Positions 1 through 5,894 of a stretch of DNA of 6,543 nucleotides are shown piece after piece. The notes below the pieces were generated by a model. That model was not told where the DNA came from, searched no databases, and worked only from the letters and a program-made list of their open reading frames with translations. How positions within the stretch are numbered: position 1 is the first letter of the stretch; each line of letters starts with the position of its first letter. The position numbers and the translations under genes were made by a program. This DNA is from Candidatus Eiseniibacteriota bacterium (GTDB lineage: Bacteria; Eisenbacteria; RBG-16-71-46; CAIMUX01; VGJL01), in NCBI GenBank assembly GCA_014729455.1, contig WJJW01000120.1, positions 1 through 6,543 of the forward strand, written 5' to 3'.

Positions 1-7
1 GGGGCCC

Positions 8-27
8 GGCCGCCTCAGGCGGCGGCC
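8..27 (-). terminator. Possible hairpin around the stop codon of the PATAN/pseudo-PilT gene
   Basis: GGCCGCC (8-14) pairs with GGCGGCC (21-27) around a 6-base loop. Alternatively GCCGCC (9-14) pairs with GGCGGC (18-23), leaving the stop codon in a 3-base loop. Only 14 bases lie beyond the gene and no T tract is seen on the minus strand, so terminator function is uncertain. Confidence 0.25.
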
Positions 28-1493
28 TTCCAGTCGAGATCGGGGAGATCCCTCCGAAGCCGTTCGTAGAGCGCGGGATCGACGACTCCCTCCCGCTTCA
101 GCCTCTCGATCTCCTCGGTGTAGGAGCGGACCGGCCGGCAGTTCTGCTCCCAGCGGCGCAGATCGGCCGGCGACGCCCCGCGGGAGAGCGCCGAGACCAG
201 CTCGACGTCGGGATGGACCACCTGCGTGGCGACCAGCGGCGCCTCCTCCTCGCGATCATGCAGCGGCAGAACCCCGATCCACGCGCTGAGCGCGCGCCCG
301 AAGCGGCGCGGCGCCTCCTCCATGCCGGAACTCTTCAGGGCGACGACGAACCGCTCCAGACTCTCGCTGAGCCCGATCCCGGTCCCGACCGCGATCGTCG
401 TGATTCCCGCCTCGGCCATCTCGACCGCCAGGCGCGCCGACGCGCCGACCCGCGCGGGATCGATCACGAGGATCTCCGGGTCCCATTCGAGCAGACCGTC
501 CGGTCCCGGCAAACCGTGCGGCTCGCCGACGTGCCGGGAGATCCACGAGGCCACCTCCCACGCGACGCGCGGGATCTCCTCCAGCCAGAGGGTGAGGCCG
601 CGCGCGGAGCCGTTGGAGTGTCCGAGCCAGCACGAGAGCGAGGTGGAGCGGTATCCGTGCGGCAGCCCGGTCCAGAGGATCAGGCCGCCTTCGCGTTCCA
701 GCAGCGGTTCGAACAGCCCGGGATCGAGCCCGATCTGCTGCGGGCGCGGCAGCTCGGAAAGCAGGGTGGCCAGGAAGATCTGGATCTCCCCGCCGTAGAC
801 GCGGCTGCGCAGGTGGAACCAGCCGGGCGGCTTCTCGAACCGGTGGTTCAGCACCTCCGTCGGGCCGGGGATCGGCAGGTGGAGCCGCTGCAGCAGCTCC
901 GCGGCGCCGAAGCCGAGCGAGTACGGCCGCACCGTCCGGCCGGTCCGCATGACGGCCATCCGGCCGCGCAGCAGCAACGTGCCGCCGCTGCGCTGGAGAT
1001 CCTCGAGCAGCGCCTGGATCGGATCGGTCGAGCCGCCCGAGCGCCCCGCCGGCTCGATCGCCGCCCGGAACACCTCGGCCAGCTCCCCGGCGAAGGATTG
1101 CCGCTCGCGGAAGATCGTCTCCTGCGACGGCCCCTCTTCCTCGTCTCCGGTGCGGGCGCGGTACTCGTCGATCGTGCGGGCCGCCTCGAGCAGGATCGCC
1201 TCGGTCGAATCCTGGATCTTGCGCTGCACGCCGGTCGGGGTCGGATCGAAGCTGAAGGTCCCCTCCCGCCACTGGACCGCGCCGAGGAGCACCTTCTCGC
1301 CGCTGCGGAGCGCCTCGTCGGTGATGTCGAGGATCATCCCGTCCTCGAAGTAGATCCGCACGGTTTGTGGATCCCGGCGCACCGTCAAGGTCCCGGTCCG
1401 CCTGTTGAGGAGGAGGAACTGGCAGAGGTCGAACAGCGGGATCGCATCGAGCGATCCGGTCATCGCCGCCGTGGAGCCGGAACCGTTCGTCAC
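15..1493 (-). CDS. PATAN/DUF4388 domain fused to a degenerate PilT-like pseudo-ATPase
   Basis: A 492-residue cytoplasmic protein. Residues about 11-110 read as a PATAN/DUF4388 domain (MTGSLDAIPLFDLCQFLLLN, then RTGTLTV and an IYFEDGMILD-like strand). An acidic linker follows (about 113-125). Residues about 156-480 align along the whole length of the adjacent PilT, including the GLxP segment (255-258), WTG (274-276), WDPEILVI (337-344) and the C-terminal helical region. The ATPase motifs are broken: the Walker A equivalent is TGLPHGYRSTS (275-285, Lys to Arg, glycines lost), the Walker B Glu becomes Pro346, and the His-box His becomes Thr371. I infer a non-hydrolysing PilT paralogue with a regulatory or scaffold role in the pilus motor. 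PATAN proteins in cyanobacteria are reported to bind the PilB motor, which fits. The GTG start overlaps the pilT stop by 4 bases and has GGAGGG at 1498-1503; the ATG at 1463 is a weaker alternative with no such site. The domain call is firm; the function is inferred. Confidence 0.85.
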   Translation of the reverse strand: MTNGSGSTAAMTGSLDAIPLFDLCQFLLLNRRTGTLTVRRDPQTVRIYFEDGMILDITDEALRSGEKVLLGAVQWREGTFSFDPTPTGVQRKIQDSTEAILLEAARTIDEYRARTGDEEEGPSQETIFRERQSFAGELAEVFRAAIEPAGRSGGSTDPIQALLEDLQRSGGTLLLRGRMAVMRTGRTVRPYSLGFGAAELLQRLHLPIPGPTEVLNHRFEKPPGWFHLRSRVYGGEIQIFLATLLSELPRPQQIGLDPGLFEPLLEREGGLILWTGLPHGYRSTSLSCWLGHSNGSARGLTLWLEEIPRVAWEVASWISRHVGEPHGLPGPDGLLEWDPEILVIDPARVGASARLAVEMAEAGITTIAVGTGIGLSESLERFVVALKSSGMEEAPRRFGRALSAWIGVLPLHDREEEAPLVATQVVHPDVELVSALSRGASPADLRRWEQNCRPVRSYTEEIERLKREGVVDPALYERLRRDLPDLDWKAAA

Positions 1494-2566
1494 GCCGCCC
1501 TCCGATCCTTCTCTTCCATCAGCGGGCGGAACGATTCCTTCGCGACCGCGTTGAGGAACGCCTCCTCGGGTCGGATCACGCCCGCCTTCACCAGCTGCAT
1601 CAGGTGCGTGTCGAGAAGCTGCATCCCCTCCTTGCGGCCGGTCTGGATCTGGCTCGGGATCTGGAAGGTCTTGCGCTCGCGGATCAACGACGAGATCGCC
1701 ACGTTCGAGACCAGGATCTCCACCGCCGCGATCCGACCGTTCTCGTCGGCGCGCCGGAGCAGCCGCTGCGCCACCACCCCGCGCAGCGACTCGCTCAGCA
1801 TGACGCGGATCTGCGCCTGCTTCTCCTCGGTGAACGCGTCGATGATCCGATCGATCGTCTGCGCGGCGCTGGCGGTGTGCAGCGTCCCGAAGACGAGCTG
1901 GCCGGTCTCGGCCGCCGTGATCGCGAGCTGCATCGTCTCCAGGTCTCGCATCTCCCCGACGAGCAGGATGTCGGGATCCTCGCGCAGCGCGGCGCGCAGC
2001 GCCGAGGCGAACGTCCGCGCGCTCCGTCCCACCTCGCGCTGGTTGATCAGGCAGCGGACGTTGCGGTGGACGAACTCCACCGGGTCCTCGATCGTGATGA
2101 TGTGCTTGCGCTGGTTCTGATTGATGTAGTGGATCAGCGCCGCCAGCGTGCTCGACTTGCCGCTGCCGGGCGGGCCGGTCACGACGACGAGCCCCTTGCG
2201 GAGCTTCGCGAAGTTCTCGATCTGCGGCGGAAGGCCCAGCTCCTCGAGCGTGAAGATCTTGCTCGGAAGCAGACGGAAGGCGCCGGCGATGCCGTGGATC
2301 TGTTCGAAGATGTTGCAGCGAACCCGCAGCTCGCCGGGCAGCTCGTAGGCGAAATCGATGTCCCGGTCCTCTTCGAACTGCTCCCGCTGTTCCTCGGTCA
2401 TCATCTCGAGAAGCAGACGGCGGGCCTGGTCGGCGGACAGCTCGGGATACTCGACGGGGTACAATTCCCCATGCAGCCGGAGCACGGGAGCGGCCCCGGT
2501 CGAGATGTGCAGGTCGGAGGCGCCTTGCTCCTTGACCATGCGGAAGATGGCGTCGATTCCGGCCAA
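1490..2566 (-). CDS. pilT: PilT, type IV pilus twitching motility / retraction ATPase
   Basis: A 358-residue secretion-type hexameric ATPase of normal PilT length. It powers pilin disassembly and pilus retraction at the inner-membrane base of the type IV pilus. The N-terminal part has the ASDLHIS signature (16-22). The ATPase core shows Walker A GPPGSGKSS (131-139), the Asp box IEDPVEF (159-165), Walker B DILLVGEMRD with Glu205 (199-208), and the His box GQLVFGTLHT with His230 (222-231). AISSLIRE (290-297) corresponds to the AIRNLIRE motif of PilT needed for retraction, with the RN changed to SS. The motor looks catalytically intact. PilU is possible but less likely given this C-terminal motif. 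The start is TTG at 2566: GAGGGGG lies 6 bases upstream and the N-terminus matches the family, whereas the next ATG (2539) would cut into the first helix. The gene leads a minus-strand unit whose next gene starts inside its stop codon. No other pil gene is in the window. Confidence 0.96.
   Translation of the reverse strand: MAGIDAIFRMVKEQGASDLHISTGAAPVLRLHGELYPVEYPELSADQARRLLLEMMTEEQREQFEEDRDIDFAYELPGELRVRCNIFEQIHGIAGAFRLLPSKIFTLEELGLPPQIENFAKLRKGLVVVTGPPGSGKSSTLAALIHYINQNQRKHIITIEDPVEFVHRNVRCLINQREVGRSARTFASALRAALREDPDILLVGEMRDLETMQLAITAAETGQLVFGTLHTASAAQTIDRIIDAFTEEKQAQIRVMLSESLRGVVAQRLLRRADENGRIAAVEILVSNVAISSLIRERKTFQIPSQIQTGRKEGMQLLDTHLMQLVKAGVIRPEEAFLNAVAKESFRPLMEEKDRRAA
1498..1503 (-). 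promoter_or_regulatory. Ribosome binding site of the PATAN/pseudo-PilT gene
   Basis: GGAGGG on the minus strand lies 4 bases before the GTG at 1493, inside the last codons of pilT. It decides for the GTG start over the in-frame ATG at 1463, which has only a weak upstream purine stretch. Together with the GTGA stop/start overlap it points to translational coupling with pilT. Confidence 0.7.
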
Positions 2567-2572
2567 GTCGGT

Positions 2573-2579
2573 CCCCCTC
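2573..2579 (-). promoter_or_regulatory. Ribosome binding site deciding the TTG start of pilT
   Basis: GAGGGGG on the minus strand is 6 bases upstream of the TTG at 2566. It is the reason for preferring a TTG start over the downstream ATG at 2539. Confidence 0.65.
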
Positions 2580-2700
2580 GGGTGTCTCCGCTCGCGGTCC
2601 CGTCGCTCCTATTCATCGTCCGCGGTGACCCGCATCTCCAGCCGGGGCTGTGCTCGCAGGGGGTTTCCACGGCCGGGCGGGCTCTGCCAGGATCCCCCCG

Positions 2701-2706
2701 AGGAGG
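2701..2706 (+). promoter_or_regulatory. Strong ribosome binding site of the 34-residue ORF
   Basis: AGGAGG, a full Shine-Dalgarno match, stands 6 bases before the ATG at 2713. It is the best site in the window and a main argument that the tiny ORF is translated. Confidence 0.8.
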
Positions 2707-2712
2707 TGCGAG

Positions 2713-2817
2713 ATGCCCGGATCGACCCTCGCCGTGGTCTTCGGCTCGTGGTTGCTGTTGCTGGCCCTGACCCTGCTCAACTTCTTCATCTTCAGCCGCC
2801 GGAGGGACCGGTCGTGA
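2713..2817 (+). CDS. Small single-helix membrane protein, probable symporter small accessory protein
   Basis: A 34-residue ORF with one long hydrophobic segment (about residues 6-27: LAVVFGSWLLLLALTLLNFF) and a basic C-terminus (RRRDR, 30-34). This pattern predicts one membrane helix with the C-terminus in the cytoplasm by the positive-inside rule. Support for translation is strong: ATG start, AGGAGG 6 bases upstream, and a TGA that overlaps the GTG of the sodium:solute symporter by 4 bases (GTGA, 2814-2817). Such coupling usually means stoichiometric production with a partner. From memory, genome annotation recognises a family of very short 'symporter small accessory proteins' encoded just upstream of SSS symporters, and this ORF fits in size, placement and topology. 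I infer that it associates with the downstream transporter to aid folding, stability or gating. A coupling leader peptide without a stable product is the alternative. Confidence 0.8.
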   Translation: MPGSTLAVVFGSWLLLLALTLLNFFIFSRRRDRS

Positions 2818-4277
2818 CCGGCGCGCCGGAGTGGTCCCTCTTTCTCGGCTTCGGCCTCTACCTGCTGCTGATGATCGTCGTCGGGATCGTGACGGTCCGG
2901 TACATGCGCTCGCTCGACGACTTCGTGCTCGGCGGCCGCCGCCTCGGCCCGTGGGTGGCGGCGATCAGCGAGCGGGCGAGCGGGGAGAGCGCCTGGTTCC
3001 TGCTCGGCCTGCCGGGGGCCGCCTACGCGGTCGGGTTCATGGAGTTCTGGTCGGTCATCGGCATCGGCTTCGGGATCTTCTTCTCCTGGGCCCTGGTCGC
3101 CTACGGCCTGCGCCGGATGTCGGAGGAGACCGGCGCCCTGACGATCCCCGACTTCCTCGAGTCCCGCTTCCCGGGATCGGCGCGGGCGGTCCGGGTGCTG
3201 GCGACGGGGATCATCCTCTTCTTCTACACGATCTACGTGGGCGCGCAGCTCGTCGGCGCCGGGAAGATCCTGCATGCGACCTTCGGGCTCGACCCCGGGC
3301 ACGGCATGCTCCTCGGAGCCGCGATCGTAGTGGTCTACACGGTGCTGGGCGGGTTCCTCGCCGTCGCCTGGACCGACCTGTTCCAGGGGCTGCTGATGGC
3401 GGTCGTCGCCGTCGTCCTGCCGGTGCTCGGCCTGATGCATCTCGCCGGCGAGGGGGGCTTCGTCTCCTCCCTCGCCGTGCGCGGAGAGGACTTTTTGGCG
3501 ATGAACGCCGGCAAGACCGGGCGGGCGTTCGTCTTCGGGGTGATGATCGGCGGGCTTTCGTGGGGGTTCGGGTACTTCGGCCAGCCGCATCTGCTGACCC
3601 GCTACATGGCGTTCCGGCGCCTGAAGGACATCCGGTTCGGCAGCCTGATCGCGATGAGCTGGGTGCTGATCGCCTACTGGGGGGCGATGTTCATCGGTCT
3701 GACCGCGGTCGGAGTCCTCGGCCCCGACGTCGCCGATCCGGACCAGGTGATGCCGCTTCTGGCGAAGGCGCTCGTGCCGGCCTGGATCGCCGGGATCATG
3801 ATCTCCGGAGCGGTCGCGGCGATGATGTCGACCGCCGACAGCCAGCTCATGGTCGCCAGCTCCAGCCTGGTGGAGGATCTCTACGTCAAGATCCATCGCC
3901 ATGGGCGCCCCCCCGCGGATCCGGGACGGCTCGTCCTGCTCGGACGGATCGCGGCGGCCGCGATCGCCGCGGTCGCGCTGTGGCTCGCCTTCGCCAACGA
4001 GGATCTGATCTACGACATGGTCGCCTACGCCTGGTCGGGGCTCGGCTCGTCGTTCGGGCCGGTGATCCTGCTGGCGATCTGGTGGAGAGGGCTCACGCGC
4101 GGCGGGGTGGTCGCCGGGATGGTGGTCGGCATGGCCAGCACGATCCTGTGGAAGAACGTGGCGGCGTTGCAGGACTTCGTGGATCTGAAGGCGGCGTCGT
4201 TCGTCCTGGCGCTCGCCGCGGCGCTGCTGGTCAGCGGACTCGGGATCGGCGCGCGGGTGATCCGGTCGGATAAGTAG
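2814..4277 (+). CDS. Sodium:solute symporter (SSS family), PutP-like
   Basis: A 487-residue inner-membrane protein with about 12-13 hydrophobic helices, normal for a PutP-type Na+/solute symporter. Family marks in order: an LDDFVLGGRRLGPW entry (34-47), LLGLPGA (63-69), LTIPDFLESRFP (109-120), FLAVAWTDLFQG (181-192), the loop GFGYFGQPHLLTRYMA (251-266), MMSTADSQLMVASSSLVEDLY (starting at 337), and the AYAWSGLGSSFGPV helix (404-417). Ser339 and Thr340 match the sodium-site Ser340/Thr341 of E. coli PutP. Asp55 of PutP is replaced by Gly57, with Glu58 next to it (ASGESAW), so the substrate need not be proline. The substrate cannot be read from sequence; amino acids or other organic solutes are possible. 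The GTG start at 2814 overlaps the TGA of the upstream 34-residue protein; reading further upstream in this frame would run over that gene and pilT. The next gene follows after 59 bases. Confidence 0.93.
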   Translation: MTGAPEWSLFLGFGLYLLLMIVVGIVTVRYMRSLDDFVLGGRRLGPWVAAISERASGESAWFLLGLPGAAYAVGFMEFWSVIGIGFGIFFSWALVAYGLRRMSEETGALTIPDFLESRFPGSARAVRVLATGIILFFYTIYVGAQLVGAGKILHATFGLDPGHGMLLGAAIVVVYTVLGGFLAVAWTDLFQGLLMAVVAVVLPVLGLMHLAGEGGFVSSLAVRGEDFLAMNAGKTGRAFVFGVMIGGLSWGFGYFGQPHLLTRYMAFRRLKDIRFGSLIAMSWVLIAYWGAMFIGLTAVGVLGPDVADPDQVMPLLAKALVPAWIAGIMISGAVAAMMSTADSQLMVASSSLVEDLYVKIHRHGRPPADPGRLVLLGRIAAAAIAAVALWLAFANEDLIYDMVAYAWSGLGSSFGPVILLAIWWRGLTRGGVVAGMVVGMASTILWKNVAALQDFVDLKAASFVLALAAALLVSGLGIGARVIRSDK

Positions 4278-4292
4278 GGGCGACCCGCCCCT
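4276..4292 (+). terminator. GC-rich stem-loop at the symporter stop codon
   Basis: AGGGGCG (4276-4282) and CGCCCCT (4286-4292) form a perfect 7-base stem with a 3-base ACC loop. The stem begins within the TAG stop codon. No T tract follows, so it is not a standard intrinsic terminator. It may be an attenuating or mRNA-protecting hairpin between the symporter and the transhydrogenase gene, or chance in GC-rich DNA. Confidence 0.3.
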
Positions 4293-4336
4293 CGCCGGGG
4301 GTGGAATCGGCGCCCGGAATCCGCCAGAGTTCAACC

Positions 4337-5743
4337 ATGGATCGACGCGAAGAGCAGTACGATCTCGTCTGCATCGGCAGCGGCCCGGCGGGCCAGCGCG
4401 CCGCCGTCCAGGCGGCGAAGCTCGGCAAGCGCGCCGCGGTCGTCGAGAAGAGCCGGATCGTCGGCGGAGTCTGCATCGACACCGGCACGATCCCGAGCAA
4501 GACGTTCCGCGAAGCGGTGCTGTCGTTCACCGGCTTCCATCTGGGCTTCGGGCGGTTCCACGGCAGCCGCGGCCTGCCCCCCGTCCCGACCGCGTCCGAA
4601 CTGCTGGCGCGGGTGACGCAGGTGATCGAACGGGAGGCGGAGATCGTCGAACGCCAGCTCCGGCGCAACGGCGTCCGGCTGCTCCGCGGAACCGCGCGCT
4701 TCGAGGATCCCCACACGATCCACGTCGAATCGGAGACCGGTCCCGTGCGGCTTCGGGCCGAGAAGATCGTCATCGCCGTCGGGACCCGGCCGGCGCCGAT
4801 CCCGGAGGTCGGGGGAAACGGCCGGACCGTGTTCACCAGCGAGGAGATCATCCGGATCGCAGAGATCCCGAGGCGGATGGCGGTGGTCGGCGCCGGCGTG
4901 GTGGGGATGGAGTACGCGTCGATGTTCGGTGCCCTCGGCACCGAGGTGACGCTGATCGACCAGCGCCGGAGGCCGCTCGAGTTCCTGGATGCGGAGATCG
5001 TCGACGAGCTGATCCACCAGATGCGGGATGCCAACGTCTTCTTCCGTCTGGGTGAAAGGGTCGAGTCGATCGCGATCGAGGACGAAGACCGGCACCGGGC
5101 CGTGCTGACGCTCGCCTCGGGGAAACGGGTCGTCTCGGATCTCGTCCTCTACTCGGTCGGACGGATCGGCGCGACCGACGGCCTCGACGTCGAGGCGGCC
5201 GGCCTGGAGCCGAACGAACGGGGCCGGCTGGACGTGAACGAGATCTATCGGACCAAGGTCCCGCACATCTTCGCGGCGGGAGACGTCATCGGCTTTCCGA
5301 GCCTCGCGGCGACCTCGAGCGAGCAGGGCCGGATCGCGGCGTGCCACGCGTTCGACTATCCGATCCAGCCGATGAAGGAGCACTTTCCGGTCGGGATCTA
5401 TGCGATCCCGGAGGTCTCGATGGTCGGCGAGCCGGAGGGGAGCCTGACCGAGCGGTCGATCCCGTACGAGGTGGGAATGGCCCGGTATCGGGAGATCGCG
5501 CGGGGCCAGATCCTCCAGGGCGACAGCGGGATGCTCAAGATGCTCTTCCACCGTGAGGATCGACGCCTGCTCGGCGTGCACGCGATCGGAACCGGCGCGA
5601 CCGAGCTGATCCACGTCGGCCAGGCCGTGCTCGCGATGGGGGGCGGGCTCGACTACTTCCTGGAGACGGTCTTCAACTACCCGACCCTCGCCGAGTGCTA
5701 CAAGGTGGCCGCGCTGGATGCAGCGAATCGACTGGCGCGCTGA
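4337..5743 (+). CDS. sthA: Soluble (Si-specific) NAD(P)+ transhydrogenase, SthA type
   Basis: A 468-residue cytoplasmic FAD flavoprotein of the pyridine nucleotide-disulfide oxidoreductase fold. SthA moves hydride between NADPH and NAD+, mainly reoxidising NADPH. Motifs: FAD-binding GSGPAG (14-19), VGGVCIDTGTIPSK (42-55), NAD(P)-binding GAGVVG (185-190), second FAD motif FAAGDV (312-317), and the dimer-domain features PVGIYAIPEV (351-360) and FNYPTLAECYKVAAL (446-460). Cys46 is present, but the second redox Cys of lipoamide dehydrogenases is Thr51, and their C-terminal active-site His is Asn447. Both changes are typical of SthA and argue against a disulfide reductase such as lipoamide dehydrogenase or mercuric reductase. 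Length matches the family. I chose ATG 4337; an in-frame GTG at 4301 would add 12 residues unlike the family start and has no ribosome binding site. The site before 4337 is weak (CAGAG). It may be read through from the symporter or have its own promoter; nothing clear is visible in the 59-base gap. Confidence 0.93.
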   Translation: MDRREEQYDLVCIGSGPAGQRAAVQAAKLGKRAAVVEKSRIVGGVCIDTGTIPSKTFREAVLSFTGFHLGFGRFHGSRGLPPVPTASELLARVTQVIEREAEIVERQLRRNGVRLLRGTARFEDPHTIHVESETGPVRLRAEKIVIAVGTRPAPIPEVGGNGRTVFTSEEIIRIAEIPRRMAVVGAGVVGMEYASMFGALGTEVTLIDQRRRPLEFLDAEIVDELIHQMRDANVFFRLGERVESIAIEDEDRHRAVLTLASGKRVVSDLVLYSVGRIGATDGLDVEAAGLEPNERGRLDVNEIYRTKVPHIFAAGDVIGFPSLAATSSEQGRIAACHAFDYPIQPMKEHFPVGIYAIPEVSMVGEPEGSLTERSIPYEVGMARYREIARGQILQGDSGMLKMLFHREDRRLLGVHAIGTGATELIHVGQAVLAMGGGLDYFLETVFNYPTLAECYKVAALDAANRLAR

Positions 5744-5773
5744 AGGTTAGCCCCAGCGTTCCATGGTGGTGGT

Positions 5774-5788
5774 GCTCGGAGCCCGAGC
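5774..5788 (+). other. Short hairpin downstream of the transhydrogenase gene
   Basis: GCTCGG (5774-5779) and CCGAGC (5783-5788) make a 6-base stem with an AGC loop, 30 bases after the stop. No T run follows, so termination is possible but not supported. The surrounding gap (5744-5894) also holds a GGTGGTGGTG stretch and a pyrimidine-rich tract (about 5805-5834). Confidence 0.25.
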
Positions 5789-5835
5789 CGGCTGATTCCC
5801 ACCGCCTCCCCCTCCTCCTCTTCACCTCGTTCCCG

Positions 5836-5841
5836 TATGAT
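5836..5841 (+). promoter_or_regulatory. Possible -10 element before the SBBP-repeat gene
   Basis: TATGAT matches the sigma-70 -10 consensus at 5 of 6 positions and stands out in this GC-rich sequence. It lies 53 bases before the ATG at 5895, a plausible leader length. No good -35 is seen 16-18 bases upstream, where the sequence is a C/T tract, so the call is weak. Confidence 0.35.
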
Positions 5842-5883
5842 GATCCCGCCCTGATCCGCCAACCCTGCTCCACGCGGGCCGAA

Positions 5884-5889
5884 AAGGAG
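5884..5889 (+). promoter_or_regulatory. Ribosome binding site of the SBBP-repeat gene
   Basis: AAGGAG ends 5 bases before the ATG at 5895 and fixes this start, which is also directly followed by a typical signal peptide. Confidence 0.75.
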
Positions 5890-5894
5890 ACCCC

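Larger units (their letters stand above)
2567..2712. other. Divergent intergenic region between pilT and the symporter unit
   Basis: These 146 bases separate the minus-strand pilT unit from the plus-strand symporter unit, so promoters for both directions are expected here. I see the two ribosome binding sites at its ends. I see no convincing -35/-10 pair on either strand and no clear sigma-54 element. The only A/T-richer patch is around 2608-2617 (CTATTCATC on plus). No RNA structure or repeat stands out. Confidence 0.5.

Noticed and set aside
213..2120. A 635-codon plus-strand ORF over the pilT unit
   Set aside because: It is antisense to two genes with clear family motifs. Its translation is low-complexity and Arg/Pro/Asp-rich, as expected from the complementary strand of GC-rich codons.
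2567..2712. A sigma-54 promoter for pilT (TGGCAG on the minus strand near 2690)
   Set aside because: The TGGCA half is present, but the required GC of the -12 element is not at the right spacing.
2358..2813. N-terminal extension of the symporter frame back to 2358
   Set aside because: The extension runs antisense through pilT and over the 34-residue ORF, with Ser/Arg-rich translation. Family similarity begins right after the GTG at 2814.
2613..4334. A 573-codon minus-strand ORF over the symporter
   Set aside because: Its composition is dominated by Arg, Asp, His and Pro without motifs or hydrophobic structure. The symporter on the plus strand explains this DNA.
4337..5743. Lipoamide dehydrogenase or mercuric reductase for the flavoprotein
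   Set aside because: The second redox cysteine is Thr51 and the C-terminal catalytic His is Asn447. The sequence around PVGIYAIPE and FNYPTLAE is that of SthA.
5763..5795. A 10-codon ORF (MVVVLGARAG) after the transhydrogenase gene
   Set aside because: It has no ribosome binding site, no membrane or leader-peptide character, and no coupling to a neighbour.
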